64,000 bases of DNA from Parelaphostrongylus tenuis (GCA_019055375.1 JAHQIW010002308.1:744001-808000), one strand, 5' to 3'; positions 34,699 to 47,879 are shown, numbered from the stretch's first letter. Program-made: numbers and translations. The notes: generated by a model from the sequence alone, not told the origin.

Positions 34699-37600
34699 TT
34701 AGATTCGGTATAGGTAAAATGCTATGATTAAAGCAATCACTGCTACGAAATTCAATGTGCCTCTTGATATTGTAATCGAATCCCATTGGCTCCTCTCCAT
34801 TTCAAGCTGGGCGTTCTTCAGTTCATTGTTCCGTCGAATTTCCTCTTGCAGTTGTTTTTGAACCTGTAACTTTCGATAATTACAATGCGAAGACCTTGCT
34901 TCGAACTATAATTAGTCAAAAAAAGAAACGGACATTCCAACTGTTCCAAAATTCTAATTATGATGTCATAATGAAAGTAGTGTTGCTGACGACAATATTG
35001 AACCTAGCCAAGCATCAATAAAAGTGATTCAGTCTGTAGGAATTCTTTCAACGTTGTCGCTTTTATAGCAATATTATGGTATCATAACTGTATAGCCGAG
35101 AATGCTGTGTGATGTGCAAATCTAAGAGACTCAGACGGGAGTTGAACCCGCACATCACCCTTACTGGGAGCACGTACTACCACTACGTCACAGAGTCCAC
35201 AGATCCGTCACCATTCTTACTTTCATGTAAGGCGTGGCAGTTGTGAGCAGTCAGAGCCAAAAGGTTTGATCTGGTAAATCCATGCGACGAAATTGATTTA
35301 GTTCATAGTTGTATCGAAAATGACTCATACAAAAGGCCAGATTTGAGGTGAACTGTTATACTTTCTACGTGACTCCACTCATCTGATTTCAAACACTGAC
35401 GGTAAGATGTGTCATGCCGATTAGATGCTGATTTTATCGACACTAGGATTAATCTGCACGAAAAAAAATTTTAAAAAACTCAGCATGCGTTAGAAATACT
35501 ATAACACTGAGTGTAATATTGTTGGAAGTGATAAAAGAATAAGTTTCAGAGAAGTATATCAGCACAATGCTTCAGATGAATGGACGCGTTGAAAAAAACA
35601 ATGTATTTCACATTCTACACTAATAGAAAAACGGACAATAATGTGCGCTCAGCTTCTGGTCTGCGAACATATCAAAATTTGGCAGTCTAAATATTTCTCT
35701 AAAGTGATGGGAAACATTTCGCCGTGGAAACCATATTTGTAAGACGGGCAGAACCTTTCGTAAACCGTTCTTTTAGAGTGTTTACTGAGTTAGAGAGACC
35801 ATTCAACAGACCACATGACAACTTGGCTTAGGTAACAATTATAAAATGAATTGAAATTTGACCGTGGTGTTAAGAAAACACTCGAAAGAACGGTATCATA
35901 GTAGTAAGACTTCCTACGGCATCTGATGAGCACCCTATACAATCATTTTCTCGCACATTCGGCGGTATTCAATAACTTTTTTCCAAAGAAATTAGCAAGC
36001 TTAATCAGAATGTACCAAAGGTTTCCACCCAAGTTCAATATCGCTTATTACAGTGAGCCAACAGAAGTGCATAGGAGATGATCGCTTCCCAATCTTTTCT
36101 CATTAGATTCGTCTCCTCGAGTCGACCATCCACGAAGGTCTGCGAACCTTTTTGTAGTTTCGGCTGTTGACTTAGGATTTTTGTCCTCGTCTGTATGTCA
36201 TTTATAACCAATGTTGCTAGTCAAGTCAATTTTCTCCGAATTCTCGAGGCAGACGTGTTGTGCTTTTCTTGCACACATCAGAGGGTGTGTCATAACTTTC
36301 TGAACGCGGAAGGATGGGCGGCTGGTAACAAATGATATCAATCTGAGCTGAATGAACGACCCTTTGAGATCTTCAGTTGAGTTTTCATCGAGTTAGGTTC
36401 TATTAAATGTGATAGAAAAAACTTTGCCAATCAAAAAAAACTAGATGAAATAATTTCAAAGGTAGTCTCGTAGCCAGTATCCATATTCATACCTTGATTA
36501 CTCGTAAATGAAATCAAATTATACAAGAATAATAGATATTTCATTGATCAATTTAATCGTTGAAGTTAGTCCAGAAGATAACGAAATAGTGAATAATAGA
36601 AGAGACGAGTAAATTTACGTATTTGTAAAAATATAAAAAACTAACGAGTTTCAACAAATAAGCAGTTAAGTACGAGTCGAACTTTTAATATTACTCTGAC
36701 ATTCTATAGATGAGAACGATCGGATTTTTACAAAAAAGGACGGACAAACACGCGCGCTTTTTGGCAATGAATTATGCTCTCAAGTTTTTTCTATTTTCAA
36801 GAATAAAAATAAATAAAAATTACTAAAAAATCACAGAGTCTATAAAATTGCTAAAAATTACCAAAATTACTATCAAGTATTATTTTCCAGCACAAACCGC
36901 CTATCTATATAATTTTAGTTTAGTCTAACAAGAAGAATTTCGTGATGGCATTGCAAATTTTCCACCATGATTATAGATTTCCTGAACTGTAACTACATTC
37001 ACCTCTATCATCCGAGGTCAATGAGTGACTCAAACTAGTGAGTTCTTATCAATGCAGGAATTCGTTGAGCATCACATATCGTTCTTGTAGGCTTTATGGG
37101 AAGATTGTACCATCAGGTTGATGGTCTTCCCGTTGTGCTCTAGACATTTTAAGAAATCCAGTAGATTGCGAAATCAGCATGAAACTCGGCTCTAGAGTAA
37201 AGCAGGAGTAAGCGAGAGGCTTTTGGAATGTTGAAAAGCATCGGGGATGCAGTGAAGAGAACGAAGAAAATTTGACTCCGTTCCCATCTTTTCGATTTGA
37301 CGATCCTTTCTGCGCTAGATTATGCATTAGAAACCTGCCGCTATGTAAGCAGTATGAAAGATCAATTGGCGTTACTGAGCGCGCAGTCGAAAAGTCGATG
37401 CCAGGAGTATCCTGTAACAAGCAAATGAGCGAAAGCATCCGAAGTTAACCGACGTCGTCGTTTGAAAATCAACGACACTAATCTACGCGCCAGATTATCG
37501 ATGATAGGCTGGGCTGACACCTAATGTGTTTTGAAGATGATTGATTAATGAGAGGCGATACCGACCGAATTCTTCGGAATGTCAAACGCATAACAAGCAC

Positions 37601-40600
37601 ACCACCTGATACTCTCTAATTTGTAACAACTTGAAACCTAATCTCTTGTAAGACATGTGGTGGTGAATATATTGGCGAAACAGGCAGACCACTTCACATC
37701 CGCATTAAAGAACACCTAGATGGGAAAGCTAATAATGACCCAGGCAAAACTCTACGTACACACAGGATTCAAAGACACAACGATGATGACTTCGAGGTAG
37801 TAGTCAAAATCCTAGGGCACGAACCAAAGGCATCGGCGCGAAAGACCCTTGAAGCTTTTGATAAATTCTAAAAACCCGTAAATGAACAAAAAGGGAGAGT
37901 GCCTTAACATAACCAACCATATGGCACCTTATCTCAGATTAATTTTTTAGCATGGGTCCCAGCTGAAACCTATACATAATTTGGCCTAGTGACATGGGGG
38001 CGGGTTCATACGTCACCCTGGCGCTAACAACATAGGTGGTCCATGGATTAGATGGTAAGGTGAGTGGTTTTCCCTGAATCGATTGTCGCTTACAATACCT
38101 TAGATTTTCAAAATAATTTTTTTTCTTCCCTTATTATATGGTCATATAAATAAAGCTACAACGAATAATACGTTCAGGCTCTGAAGAAGGCGTATTTGCC
38201 GAAACGTCATCCACAAGCAATCGCGAAAACCCATCGACCGGAAAGAAGAACAATCGATTGGGAAAAGATACCAACCTCGTGAAGCTTTAAATAAAGATTA
38301 GTTTTCCAAACTCTCTAGTTTATTAACAAAATACTCCAAGAAAAAATTTGCTTTTGAGATAAGGTGGGCCGGACACGTAATACGTCTTGACGACACCAGA
38401 CATACGAGTACCATTACTGAGTGGATTTCAAGGTGTAACTCTATTAGAACAGAGCAATCAGTTTTTGTCAACCACATGTTCACAAAGCATATGCAGCTGC
38501 TCAATGTTCTTTTACCAGTCCGGCGACTGGAGCGGATGATTAATCGATGCGAGTTGTATTTTGCTTGGTAGCTGATAGGTTTATAGAACAAGTGATTCTT
38601 GATTTTCAGAATGTAACCATAAGTGGAGGACGAAAAGCTTGGGGAATATACAACATAAAGAAGAGCTTAGTAATCCGCTTTGAATTAGCCGATGAATAAC
38701 CTTCGCAATATGGGAGCGAATGCATAGCTCCATTATTTTTGCGTTGCCATTTTTGAAAAAAATTAGGCACATTATAAAGTAAAATAACGCGACAACAGGT
38801 TACGATGCTGATGATTGGTAAGAGCGCGTGGCATGAAAATCATCCTTTTTCAATCAACATTTCAATAAAATCTTTTTCTTGTCTCTTCTACATCTAACTT
38901 CGTTCAAGTGATTAATTTCTTTCCCTATGAGCGACAACACCCAGTCAATTCCAGTATCAAACCTATACATTCTTCCTACGCTGACAAAAAAGTAAACTCT
39001 GACACAAGAAGCTTTCTCAAAGTTGATTAGGGGCTCACACTTCGACTGCCAAGGTGGTTCAGAACGCTTGTCGATGACCATATGGGTGATAAAAGAAAAC
39101 CCCATCAAGGACAAAGGTTTGCACACTGTTACACCTCAGTTCTTCCGAAAATAATATCAAAGAACACTGAACACTTCCTCTATTCTATAAAAAATCGGGA
39201 AATTTAGAAAAGCTAATATCGCTGAAAAGTTTTACCCATTCCAAGCATAGAAAGGACCAACCTGCTACAAGCATGTGTAAGCTAGAATAATTTAGATACT
39301 TTTCTTAAAGATTAAAAACGAACGAGCAAAATATTCTGAAAATAGTTGCAGTAACGAGATTCTTTGAAGCGATCTTTTTCAAGCATTAACATGCAAGCTA
39401 GTTGCCACTGGACTCATACGATGTCACTTACCGTCGTTACGTATTCCAGTGCCTCTTCCCATTGCTTCAACAATTGCTCGTTTTGCAGTTCCAATTTCTC
39501 GCGTTCAACCAACGCCTAGAACTATATATATTCGTATATAACCACGTATCACATCACCCACAAGTCGCTAGTTAAGCATAAAACTGCATATTCTACAAAT
39601 TACTGCGCCATACAGACTTTGATTATTCCAACGAAGGATAGCCACTGGCAAATTGCTCAGTTACGGCCGTATCCTGAAGTGGCAGTTGGTGTGTTATGAA
39701 AGAACTACTAGCGGAACTTTCAATACTTGATATCCCAAATGAGTCAGTGTAATAGACTCCATGATTCTCGGATGGCATACACTTCAATGTGTACCAACCA
39801 TCTTCCTACATGTCGGCGTACATTTGGTAACGACTATGCGTCTATGTACAATGCAACAATTTGCTCACAGTCCCGCAATAAGATACTCGGGAAGTATTTG
39901 GAGGCCGATTATAAATCACACCCAACAGATGAGACGTTACTCTGACTTAGAAACGTTCCGCATGCTATTTTTGGATGGCCTTTCGCTCCCTACGCTAGAG
40001 TTCACCAACATTGCTAAGTATTAACGGTTGGCCAGGAACAAATGAAGAAACGATTCCTCTCTCTGGACAAAGACTTGCACTTTTGATATTCGTTCGAAAG
40101 CTTAAGTCATTGTCTAATGGGTTGCGTGGCCGTTTTTTGAAAACGCCTTTCTATAACGCTCCAGAAAAAGGAAAACATTTGTGTTTTACACACACGTTTT
40201 TCTCACAGGATAGAGCTCTTCATTCACCCTATTAGTAACCATTCATTAGAGTGAGCTTCGGCAATTCCAACGCTCTACTTAATTCCAGGAAAGACCGTTT
40301 ATGTGCACTGTAGAAGGAAAATAAGATTGATTCACATATGCGGACATTTTTTTTCGGCTAATTTACGAGCTGTAGAAAGGGCGTAGGGAGCTGCGCGCGA
40401 TTTCGACACGGCGACCAATCGATGGCTCTTAGACGGCTCATGTGTGAAGTGCGATTTTTGTTATTTACTTAGAAATTGTTTCTCTACCTCAAAAAAAGCT
40501 CCACTTAGACGCATGACTTTGATACTACGGGATTTTTTTAAACGTTCATGTGCTTTTCGTGCTCCCAGCGAAGAAATAATAAAGTGCGCGGTCGACCTAA

Positions 40601-43600
40601 AAGATAACTTTATCTTGAATTTTACAGGGTTATAAAAAGCTGTTCTAAGAAAACGGTCACGTGGAGCTACAGCCAGGGATTTAAGCTTTCTAGTGCTTTC
40701 CGATCAATACTAACACTCATGTCAGAATTTGCTGTTCAGCAAAAGAGGTCGTTTCTTCGTTTGTTCTTGGATAAAAAAAAACAGCATTCCAGAAGTACAA
40801 AAGTCAGTGTTTCTATTTCTCTGGCTCCAACAAATGATGTGTTGTGCCTGCACTGTTTAGAAAGAGTGCGGATAGGCCAGAAAAATTTCGGGAACTTCGC
40901 AGGTGGTCTAGTTCCGGAAGAACTACGGTGACGCACTTCAAATGCAACGCAAGCAAACTAGCATCTCATCGTGGATGCCATTATGCAACACCGAAAATAT
41001 GGACAGGACGCTTTCGCACTGATCGAAACCAGAAGACACCATACATTAAATGTCAGAAAAGATAAGTCCCCGGAAATACTACATGCCTAATATATTTGTT
41101 TTTAAACCTTGATACAAACATTCATATAGTCTGAAAGAATGTCCTAGAAAAAACATTCGATTAAAAGGCAATGTCTACATGCTTGGTAACAGCCACAGGC
41201 CATCGAATGGAAAGAATGGTGAAAACCCAATATAATGTAGTCCTGACCAACCATTTTCTGTGTCCCAATTATCAGTAGGGGCAATCAGTGGCGACTGTGG
41301 CTCTGACGAGGCGTGCAAGACTGGTGAAACGCACGTAAACCGCTGACATATCAACCTCGAAAATGCTTGAAACATTTTCTTAGACTATACTCAATAAACT
41401 AGTATCATACGGGCACCCTGACAACATATTATTTTAGTTTTTTCTAGAGTGTAATGAGTCAAATCTTCCAATTCCAATCTGTTACCTTATTCGATGAGCA
41501 TCAAAAACGACCGACCTGCTCAAGACGTTCCCTTAACCGATCACACTGATCATTACAGTTGGAATTCGAGTGACAAGGAGAAGTTGAGGTGATAAATCGC
41601 TCTATTACCGTAATCTCGCTGTCACTTGTGAACGAATCCTGCACAACAACCCACTATGAATTAATAAGAAATTTATTACATATTGCATTTAACAACTAAA
41701 AAAAACTCTCAATGCTTCCAATCGCTACCTACCTTATCACTGGGAATTCGCTGACATGCCTCACCTTCCATTTGCATTGAGTGCTGTAAAGAGTGTTTGA
41801 AGCAGGAATTAACAGAGAAACGGCAAAAGTCATCGAACACTTTTTGCAGCTTGAAAAAAATTTTCCCCACGAAGACGAAGCCTATCAACAATTCTGATAG
41901 ATGACTAGAATGGAGGAATCAAATATGGAAGAGATACGATGGAAGTCGAAAAGGAAAAATGTGATTTAACCGATAATATAGGATGACATAACTTATACAG
42001 CGCTAAACAAGCGATGAGCTCACTAGACTTCACTAGAAATATACTAAAAAAGAGAATAAGGTGTTCTTTATCGCGTCCTTTATTTCGAACAAAATGAGTA
42101 AAGCTACACGTTGTTCACTAAGAGAAGGCTTAGAGAAATCAGTATAAATCTTTAAAACTTCACAGAATACTCTGAGGCGATGCCTTGTTAGAAGCCGCCT
42201 GTAAGACCGTTCATGCATGGTGCACTATCACCTGTATCACCTGTCATTCCGTTGATCGTCGAGTGGCTCGAGAGGGTACCAGCAACACTTCCATTTTTCC
42301 CTAGCGTGCGTATGAGTGGCCCAGTAGGTCCTCCTCGGTCTAATGATTCGCTGAGAATCATTTTTTTTCTATACCTTTCGTGAAGAAATCGGACCAACTA
42401 GTCGGTGATCTTCCTCTAAAGAGCTTGATGTCCTGAGGAACCCACTCGATAACGGCTCTCGTCCATCGGTTGTCGTTGAAGCGCATCACGTGTCCAGCTC
42501 CACCTTATTTTCGATATCCTGGCGTGTAGAAGGGCGTCTTTGATCTTCGATTTCTTACGTAGGTCAGAACTTCGGATCCTTTTTCCCAGTTGCGAGATAT
42601 GGTATACCCCTGGCATCGACCTTTCGACTGCGCGTCGATAACGCCAAGTGATCTTTCATCATGCTTACGTAGCGACCAGATTTCTGCTGCATACGTTAGG
42701 GCAGGGTTGATCGTCGAGTCGAAAAGGTGGGCACGAAGGCGGATGTTCTTTCGCTTCTGCACTACATCCTCGATGATCTTAAAAGTTCCCCAAACTGCTC
42801 GATTCTTTCTGCTCAACTCTGGAACCACGTTGTTCATCATTTTGATTTTACGACCTAGATAGACGTAACTGGAGCATTCGGAAATTTTCGTTCCGTTGAG
42901 CGTGAATGGGGCATTCAAAACCCATCCTCCCATGAACATCGTTTTCGTTCGACTTAGTTTAAAATCAGTCTTTCCACAGGCGTTGTCGAAATCGGTCATC
43001 ATTCGTTCCACTTGGCCGATGCTTGGTGTTATGAGGAAGATATCATCAGCAAAGCGAAGATGGTCCAATTGTCGACCGTCAATTTCCACTCCCACATCGT
43101 CCAATTCTAATGTTCGCATGACGTTTTGGAGGGTGGTCGTGAATAATTTTAGCGAAATTGTCTCGCCTTGTCAATCCCCTCTTCTTACGTCGATGGTGAA
43201 ATTGCTGTAGAATAGAAATATTTTGGTCGGGAAATCTTTAAAGAGCTCAAGAAGAACCATTATGTACTGAGTAGGGACACCCTGATCGTCCAGAGCCTCT
43301 ATGACCTTTTATGTTTCCACTGAATCAAAGGCTTTCTTCATATCGATGATAGTGTGACAGAGTGGTAGTTTGCACTCTCGTGAAATTTCAGTGACTCTTG
43401 TTATCGTGTGACTCGTGGATGTGGTCTATGGTACTAAATCTTTTTCGGAATCCTACTTTTCGCATGGCTGTTCTTCGTCCAGTGTTATGTCAGTCCTGTT
43501 TAGAATCACTCGAATGAAGAGTTTAAAGACAACGGGCAGCACGGATTCACGGATCTTCCTTCTTGAGGGATCCCGCCCGGTTAGTCGCGATGCCACGTGG

Positions 43601-46600
43601 CGCATCCCCTGCTGGTGGATAGGGGATAAACGTGAACCAAAAGCGACCGTGTGCTTCTTAGAGACGCAGGTGGATTCAAGGGATGAGCTCCCTGTTTCTG
43701 CAGTGCCGATTTGACAAAACTCTATTTTTACGATTCAAGTCGGCCAAAAGACTGCAATCAAGCGGCTGGGAAGTACATGGGAGGCGGTTATAAATCGCCT
43801 CCAACAAATAAGCTCCTCCCGCCCCTCCGAGAGAGACTGGCAGGCTACTTGTGAGTACACAGCCCCCCACGTTCAGAGCCTAGCAAGCTATAGTTGGGTG
43901 CCAAATTACTAAGAACAATGACAAATATGGGCCTGACAAGAGGCTGGCCAATTTGAAGTTAAGCCAAATACCCGCTAGGCGAGTAGAAGACACAGAGTCA
44001 TGACGGAGACGGTTTTGAAGTAGAAGTCACCACCATTGCACAAGGAAACAAAGTTCAGCTCGTAAGACTGTCGAAACATGGAGATTTCATGGATCCAAGA
44101 AAACCGCAGAAGGGAGTAACTCTATTACGCGTGATTTCACACAATATATCAGAATGCTATTTTTTTTGTGAGAGTGCATTGGCAATCCATGTGATTTCTC
44201 TACGGTTGGTCTCACGTGGAATATTAAGTGGAAGACTTCAACAAGAAGGAAAAGAAGAGGACGAAGGAAATACATTGAAGCATCTAGAATGTGCAAAAGA
44301 TAACTAAGAGCGAGGCCAAAAAACTTCAAGAAGAGGGCAAGCCATTTAGCATCCATTTTTATGGCTAAAAAGATGAGCGAAAGAATGTAATGTGTTCGAA
44401 GTGAACGTTTCGCTCGAGGATTGAGGTGCTGCTTATCGCTGCACAACAAGAAGAAATTCAATCAACAGGTTAAGTCTATTGTTACGAATCAATGCCTCCA
44501 AGCATTGCTCGACATCATGCTAACGAGTCTCGTTCCTTTTTATGAATACCACTTTAAATTCTGATCCGAGAGCTTTTACCAGGTCTATGCCAACCACTGA
44601 AATTAAGCATCGACGATCGAGTTTCCACCAGTAGCATATCAATTCCTTTAATAGAGGCCTTAGTGAGAAGTGTAGAAATCTGATAAATTTTTTTAAAGTT
44701 CTAATTTGTGGCAACCTCTTCAATAGATTCTTCGAAATGTAGGATGACTACCTCTTAAGAGAAATTGGAGCAGATAATAGAAGCGTGGCAGCTTGAAACT
44801 ATCTTTTATTGGATTATTTTTTTAAGAGAGGTCAATATAAACAGTCGGAAGAAAAGATATGTTTATTTCACCAGCTCTGGGCGCTCGACTGTTGGCCAGG
44901 GCAGTGTTGGGAATTTTTTTCTCACTCGACATGCGGCGAATAGAGAAATTCGGCTCAGATTCCTTCACATGTAGGGGGTATGTTCCCCCAAAGGGGCTTG
45001 GGTGAACCGAAAGCCACGGTGCTAGTGATGAGCTTATAAGAAGAAACAGAACTGCATAAATGCCACACCAGACCTCATGGAAGACTCGAAACATGTCAAC
45101 TAACATCTTTTGTTTTTTTTTTCGATTTTTCAGAAATTTCTCTTCAAATTTTTTGATATAGCAGAATGTAGTAACTGAATAGAAAAGTTATAGATTTGAA
45201 GATTTCAAAATTCAAGATTTTTCACTAAAAAAGCAATCGTATATTGAAACCGAGCATACTTCACCTCCTCACATCGATTCTCGTGTTCCAAAATATGAAT
45301 AAGATGGTCTTGCTCATAAATCAGACGTTGCTTTGCCTGAATCTCCTCTTCTAACTGCTCGATCACATTTTCTCGCATTTTAACCTCAAGACAGGATAAT
45401 TAAAAAGTAAAAAACAATCGAAAAAATCACAGTGCATTTGAACCTAATCGCGACGTCGACTAATTTTCAGCTTCAACGAGCTTATCGCCGTATTTGTAGC
45501 AGTAGACAATAGTTTTACGATAACCAAAAGAATTGAGGGGCTTTGAGCATAACGTATTGCTTATGATATGTTACTATGGGTCACCACGCAAATACACGGT
45601 TGCACCATCCATTTGGAGGTATTTTGCATCTTGTACTCCGGCTTTATAAGTATTTTAATACACTCACACTTCATTCCATAACCACGATTTATTTTAACCA
45701 TTGATATTGAATGACAAATGAGTGTCTGTCAACTTTCTCGTCATTGGAGCCGTTTGGAAAAGCTTTTGCATACTCCTAAGTGTACATTAGAGCTTTTTCT
45801 AGTTCGACGCCTGACACAACATTCGTGTCGTACAAGTTTTCTAGTCTGAATAGACTAAAAGAAGGAAAACGATCCATGCGCAGCTTCCACTGGACTCATG
45901 CTACGTCATCTATGAACACTACAGTGTCCATAGCGGGAGTCATAGATTAACCTTTTCCGGACGGCGTTTTACCGTGTTTTGCACGTGCGCGATTTCCATT
46001 ATAGTGAAATTTTTCTTGTTCTTTTAAGAAAATCTGTGATTTTTTTGGAAAAGGAAGAAAAGATTTTTTGTGCTATTTTTGATGCCCCATGATTTCCTCT
46101 ACACGATTGTATACTTTTGACGCATATATAACTCTTGACTGCAAAGAAAACTTTGAAAGTGAAACGTAGTTTGGTATTCCTCGTACATCGTACTATGCAG
46201 GCTTTTAAATGACAATTTAAATTCTTGAAAACATGTGTTCAGCGAAAAAGGCGTTCAAAAAGTTGAGGGCCAAAATGACCCTTACCCTTACCGTCCGGAA
46301 AAGATGGACGGTGCTCCATTTGACGGTTACCGCTTCCTTATGGCAACAATGCGCTAATCTATTGAACTGCGACGTAATTTATCGTTAGTTATGATATTAC
46401 GCAAATTCAGAAGATTTTGGCATTCTCGTCCTGAATAAATCAAAACGTGATCAGTCATGGAACTTATATGTTAGACGGCGGCAAATTCATAAAACCGAAC
46501 TCATTTGCTGGACAGGAACTTTTCAAAGGAGTGTTAGTAATCATTCGAAAGCTTGAGTCTCTGATTGCAACCTTATTTAGTCGGTTTTGTAAATACCTTT

Positions 46601-47576
46601 CCATAACGTAAAATCCGGAATAAAATTACTCGTCTTTGGCCTTCATGTTTATCAATCGCATAATTCGTTGGAAGCACGAAAAGCAGATCAGCGTGTAGAG
46701 AATTTTCCATAGCATCAGAATCATACGTTTTATCGAAAGTTTTTGCCGAAACGGTGGAACAATCATCAATTGAATAACAGTATATAAAGCTCGATCGATC
46801 GTTCCATCCCCCGCTTCGTGATATAGCCGATAAACAAGGTTGTCGAAGATTTAAAGCACAACCTATTTTCCCTAATAAACGGTATTCCTAAAAAATAAGC
46901 GCAACGTTGGAATCATTAAAACTTACGATATCGAATAATTACTATGAGTCTGGAGAGAAAGCTCTGTCCGGCGAGGTTCGAAGCACAAGATTTTTCTTCC
47001 CCTACAGCGCTATCAAAAAGCTCCTTCAGAAAGCAAACGCATTTTTGAGTCCTTAGAAACTTGTGCTATCAAACTAGTACTACCATTAAGGAAGAAGTTA
47101 TGTCAAGCGAAATGTAAACAAGATAAGGAAAAATGTAAGAAACATAATTTTGTTTTGGATTTTACAGCACTATGAACGAGTGTTTAGGAAACCAAGCATG
47201 TAGGGATCTAGCCAGAGAGCTCAGCTTTCAAATGATTACTAACACTCCTATGGAAAGTTCCTGACCACCGAATGAGATCGGTTTTTGAATTTGTCTCCGT
47301 CTAACATATAAGTAGCGAGGCGTTTGCTGCCCTTTCCCAGTACTCGATATTGTTCGTCTCCAGCATGCAAAGAGTTCTGTTCGAGAGATGACGGCGCTGT
47401 GATTTAGTGAAACAGAAAAAAAAAAACGAACAAATGGCAGCATATAGTTCAACACATTGACAGATGATGAGCAATGTCAAGAACGTCATAAAAAAACGCA
47501 AGATTTTCACCTTTTCATTTGTGTGTAACAATTGTGTTTCAAGAGTTGAGAGACGAATGAGGATTTCGGATGACAT
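34699..47576 (-). CDS. Tail-anchored coiled-coil protein gene, duplicate copy 2 (complete exon set, one in-frame stop)
   Basis: Exons read on the minus strand, all phase 0: 47511-47576 (22 codons, MSSEILIR...; ATG five bases after a TTTTCAG acceptor typical of spliced-leader sites), 45265-45384 (40 codons, coiled coil), 41733-41849 (39 codons, after TTTTTTTCAAG), 41486-41638 (51 codons), 39432-39515 (28 codons, coiled coil), 34699-34863 (54 codons plus TAA). The last exon continues the coil (VQKQLQEEIRRNNELKNAQL) and ends with a hydrophobic segment, LNFVAVIALIIAFYLYRI, with no signal peptide upstream. This is the layout of a tail-anchored membrane protein facing the cytosol, with the target membrane unknown. 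Expected length is about 234 residues. Compared with copy 1, changes in exons 1, 2 and 5 are all silent. In exon 4, codon 46 is TGA (41501-41503) where copy 1 has TGG, which would remove the second coil and the anchor. Family not recognised. Intron 2-3 holds the RTE relic; the intron between exons 5 and 6 holds a Penelope-like insertion. Confidence 0.72.
35128..35197 (-). repeat. tRNA-like sequence, copy 2
   Basis: Minus strand: acceptor GACTCTG/CTGAGTC, D-arm-like TGACGTAGTGGTAGTACGT and a consensus T arm GCGGGTTCAACTCCCGT. The anticodon stem-loop is defective (CCC-AGTAA-GGG). Better preserved than copy 1 at 98-167 but still not a convincing tRNA. Confidence 0.55.
35765..35893. mobile_element. 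Small MITE, copy 2
   Basis: Duplicate of 738-866. The terminal repeats are now imperfect (CCGTTCTTTTAGAGTGTTT against AACACTCGAAAGAACGG). Confidence 0.8.
37305..37620 (+). mobile_element. RTE 3' relic, copy 2, left part
   Basis: Homologue of 2330-2630. The relic resumes at about 38310-38470 after the Penelope-like insertion, where ACGAGTACCATTACTGAGTG corresponds to the TITDW-type region. Confidence 0.65.
37621..38309 (+). mobile_element. 5'-truncated Penelope-like element with GIY-YIG domain
   Basis: This insertion is absent from copy 1 and flanked by ACTCTCTAATTT (left, ending 37622) and ACTCTCTAGTTT (right, from 38310), a target duplication with one mismatch. It encodes the C-terminal GIY-YIG endonuclease domain of Penelope-like elements: NLISCKTCGGEYIGETGRPL then an IKEHLDG region, up to a stop at about 37870. 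The 3' untranslated part contains AGGCTCTGAAGAAGGCGTAT and CCGAAACGTCATCC, also found near 48135-48165 in inverse orientation. The reverse transcriptase is missing. Confidence 0.85.
40030..40745. mobile_element. Foldback element family F, copy 2
   Basis: Duplicate of 4335-5055. Arms near 40065-40170 and 40620-40745 keep the GCGTGGCCGTTTTTTGAAAA / TTCTAAGAAAACGGTCACG inverse pairing. Confidence 0.6.
42180..43640 (-). mobile_element. Degenerate RTE-type retrotransposon, copy 2
   Basis: Duplicate of 6450-7890. It has the longest remaining frame, 42505-43119, with HLRFADDIFLITP (FADD active site), YVYLG, and a better-preserved downstream region (LTYAAEIWSLRKHDERSLGVI) than copy 1. Frames are still broken at both ends and no endonuclease is seen. 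Confidence 0.88.
44870..45085 (-). repeat. Dispersed repeat family G, copy 2
   Basis: Duplicate of 9260-9480. The minus-strand motif CATGAGGTCTGGTGTGGCAT is recognisable. Confidence 0.5.
46495..47275. mobile_element. Foldback element family F, copy 2
   Basis: Duplicate of 11055-11870. Arms at 46500-46610 and about 47165-47260 (GTTTAGGAAACCAAGCATG, TTTCAAATGATTACTAACAC). Confidence 0.65.
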
Positions 47577-47879
47577 TTTTCCTGAAAAGACATCAATCAG
47601 TACATCAATGTTACTTTCAAAGTAGCATGGTTCAAAAAGAAAACGTCGGACAAACACTAATAATGTGCTTTGTTGAACAGTAATTGAGCAACATTACTGC
47701 TTTTTTTGATTAGGAGACACGAGGTTGTTAAACCTAACAGCCCTTTGTTTGATCACCAAGTAAATAGTAAACTATCGATGCTAAGGTTGATAGAATAGTA
47801 GAAGAGCCGATTACGACGTGCCAGGCCAAACCGTCGACGGTTGGTTGCTGATAGATCGAAATAATTGAGTCGCAGAAAG

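Larger units (their letters stand above)
35032..47771. repeat. Segmental duplication, copy 2
   Basis: Direct copy of 1-12339, offset by about 35 kb. Besides point differences it carries a 0.69-kb Penelope-like insertion at 37621-38309 and an extra ~80 bp at 40857-40937, and it lacks the copy 1 segments 8160-8314 and 10577-10785. The right edge is clear at about 47771 (unrelated sequence follows AGTAAATAGTAAA). The left edge is set only by the window start, and the gene's last exon lies just outside it. Confidence 0.95.
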
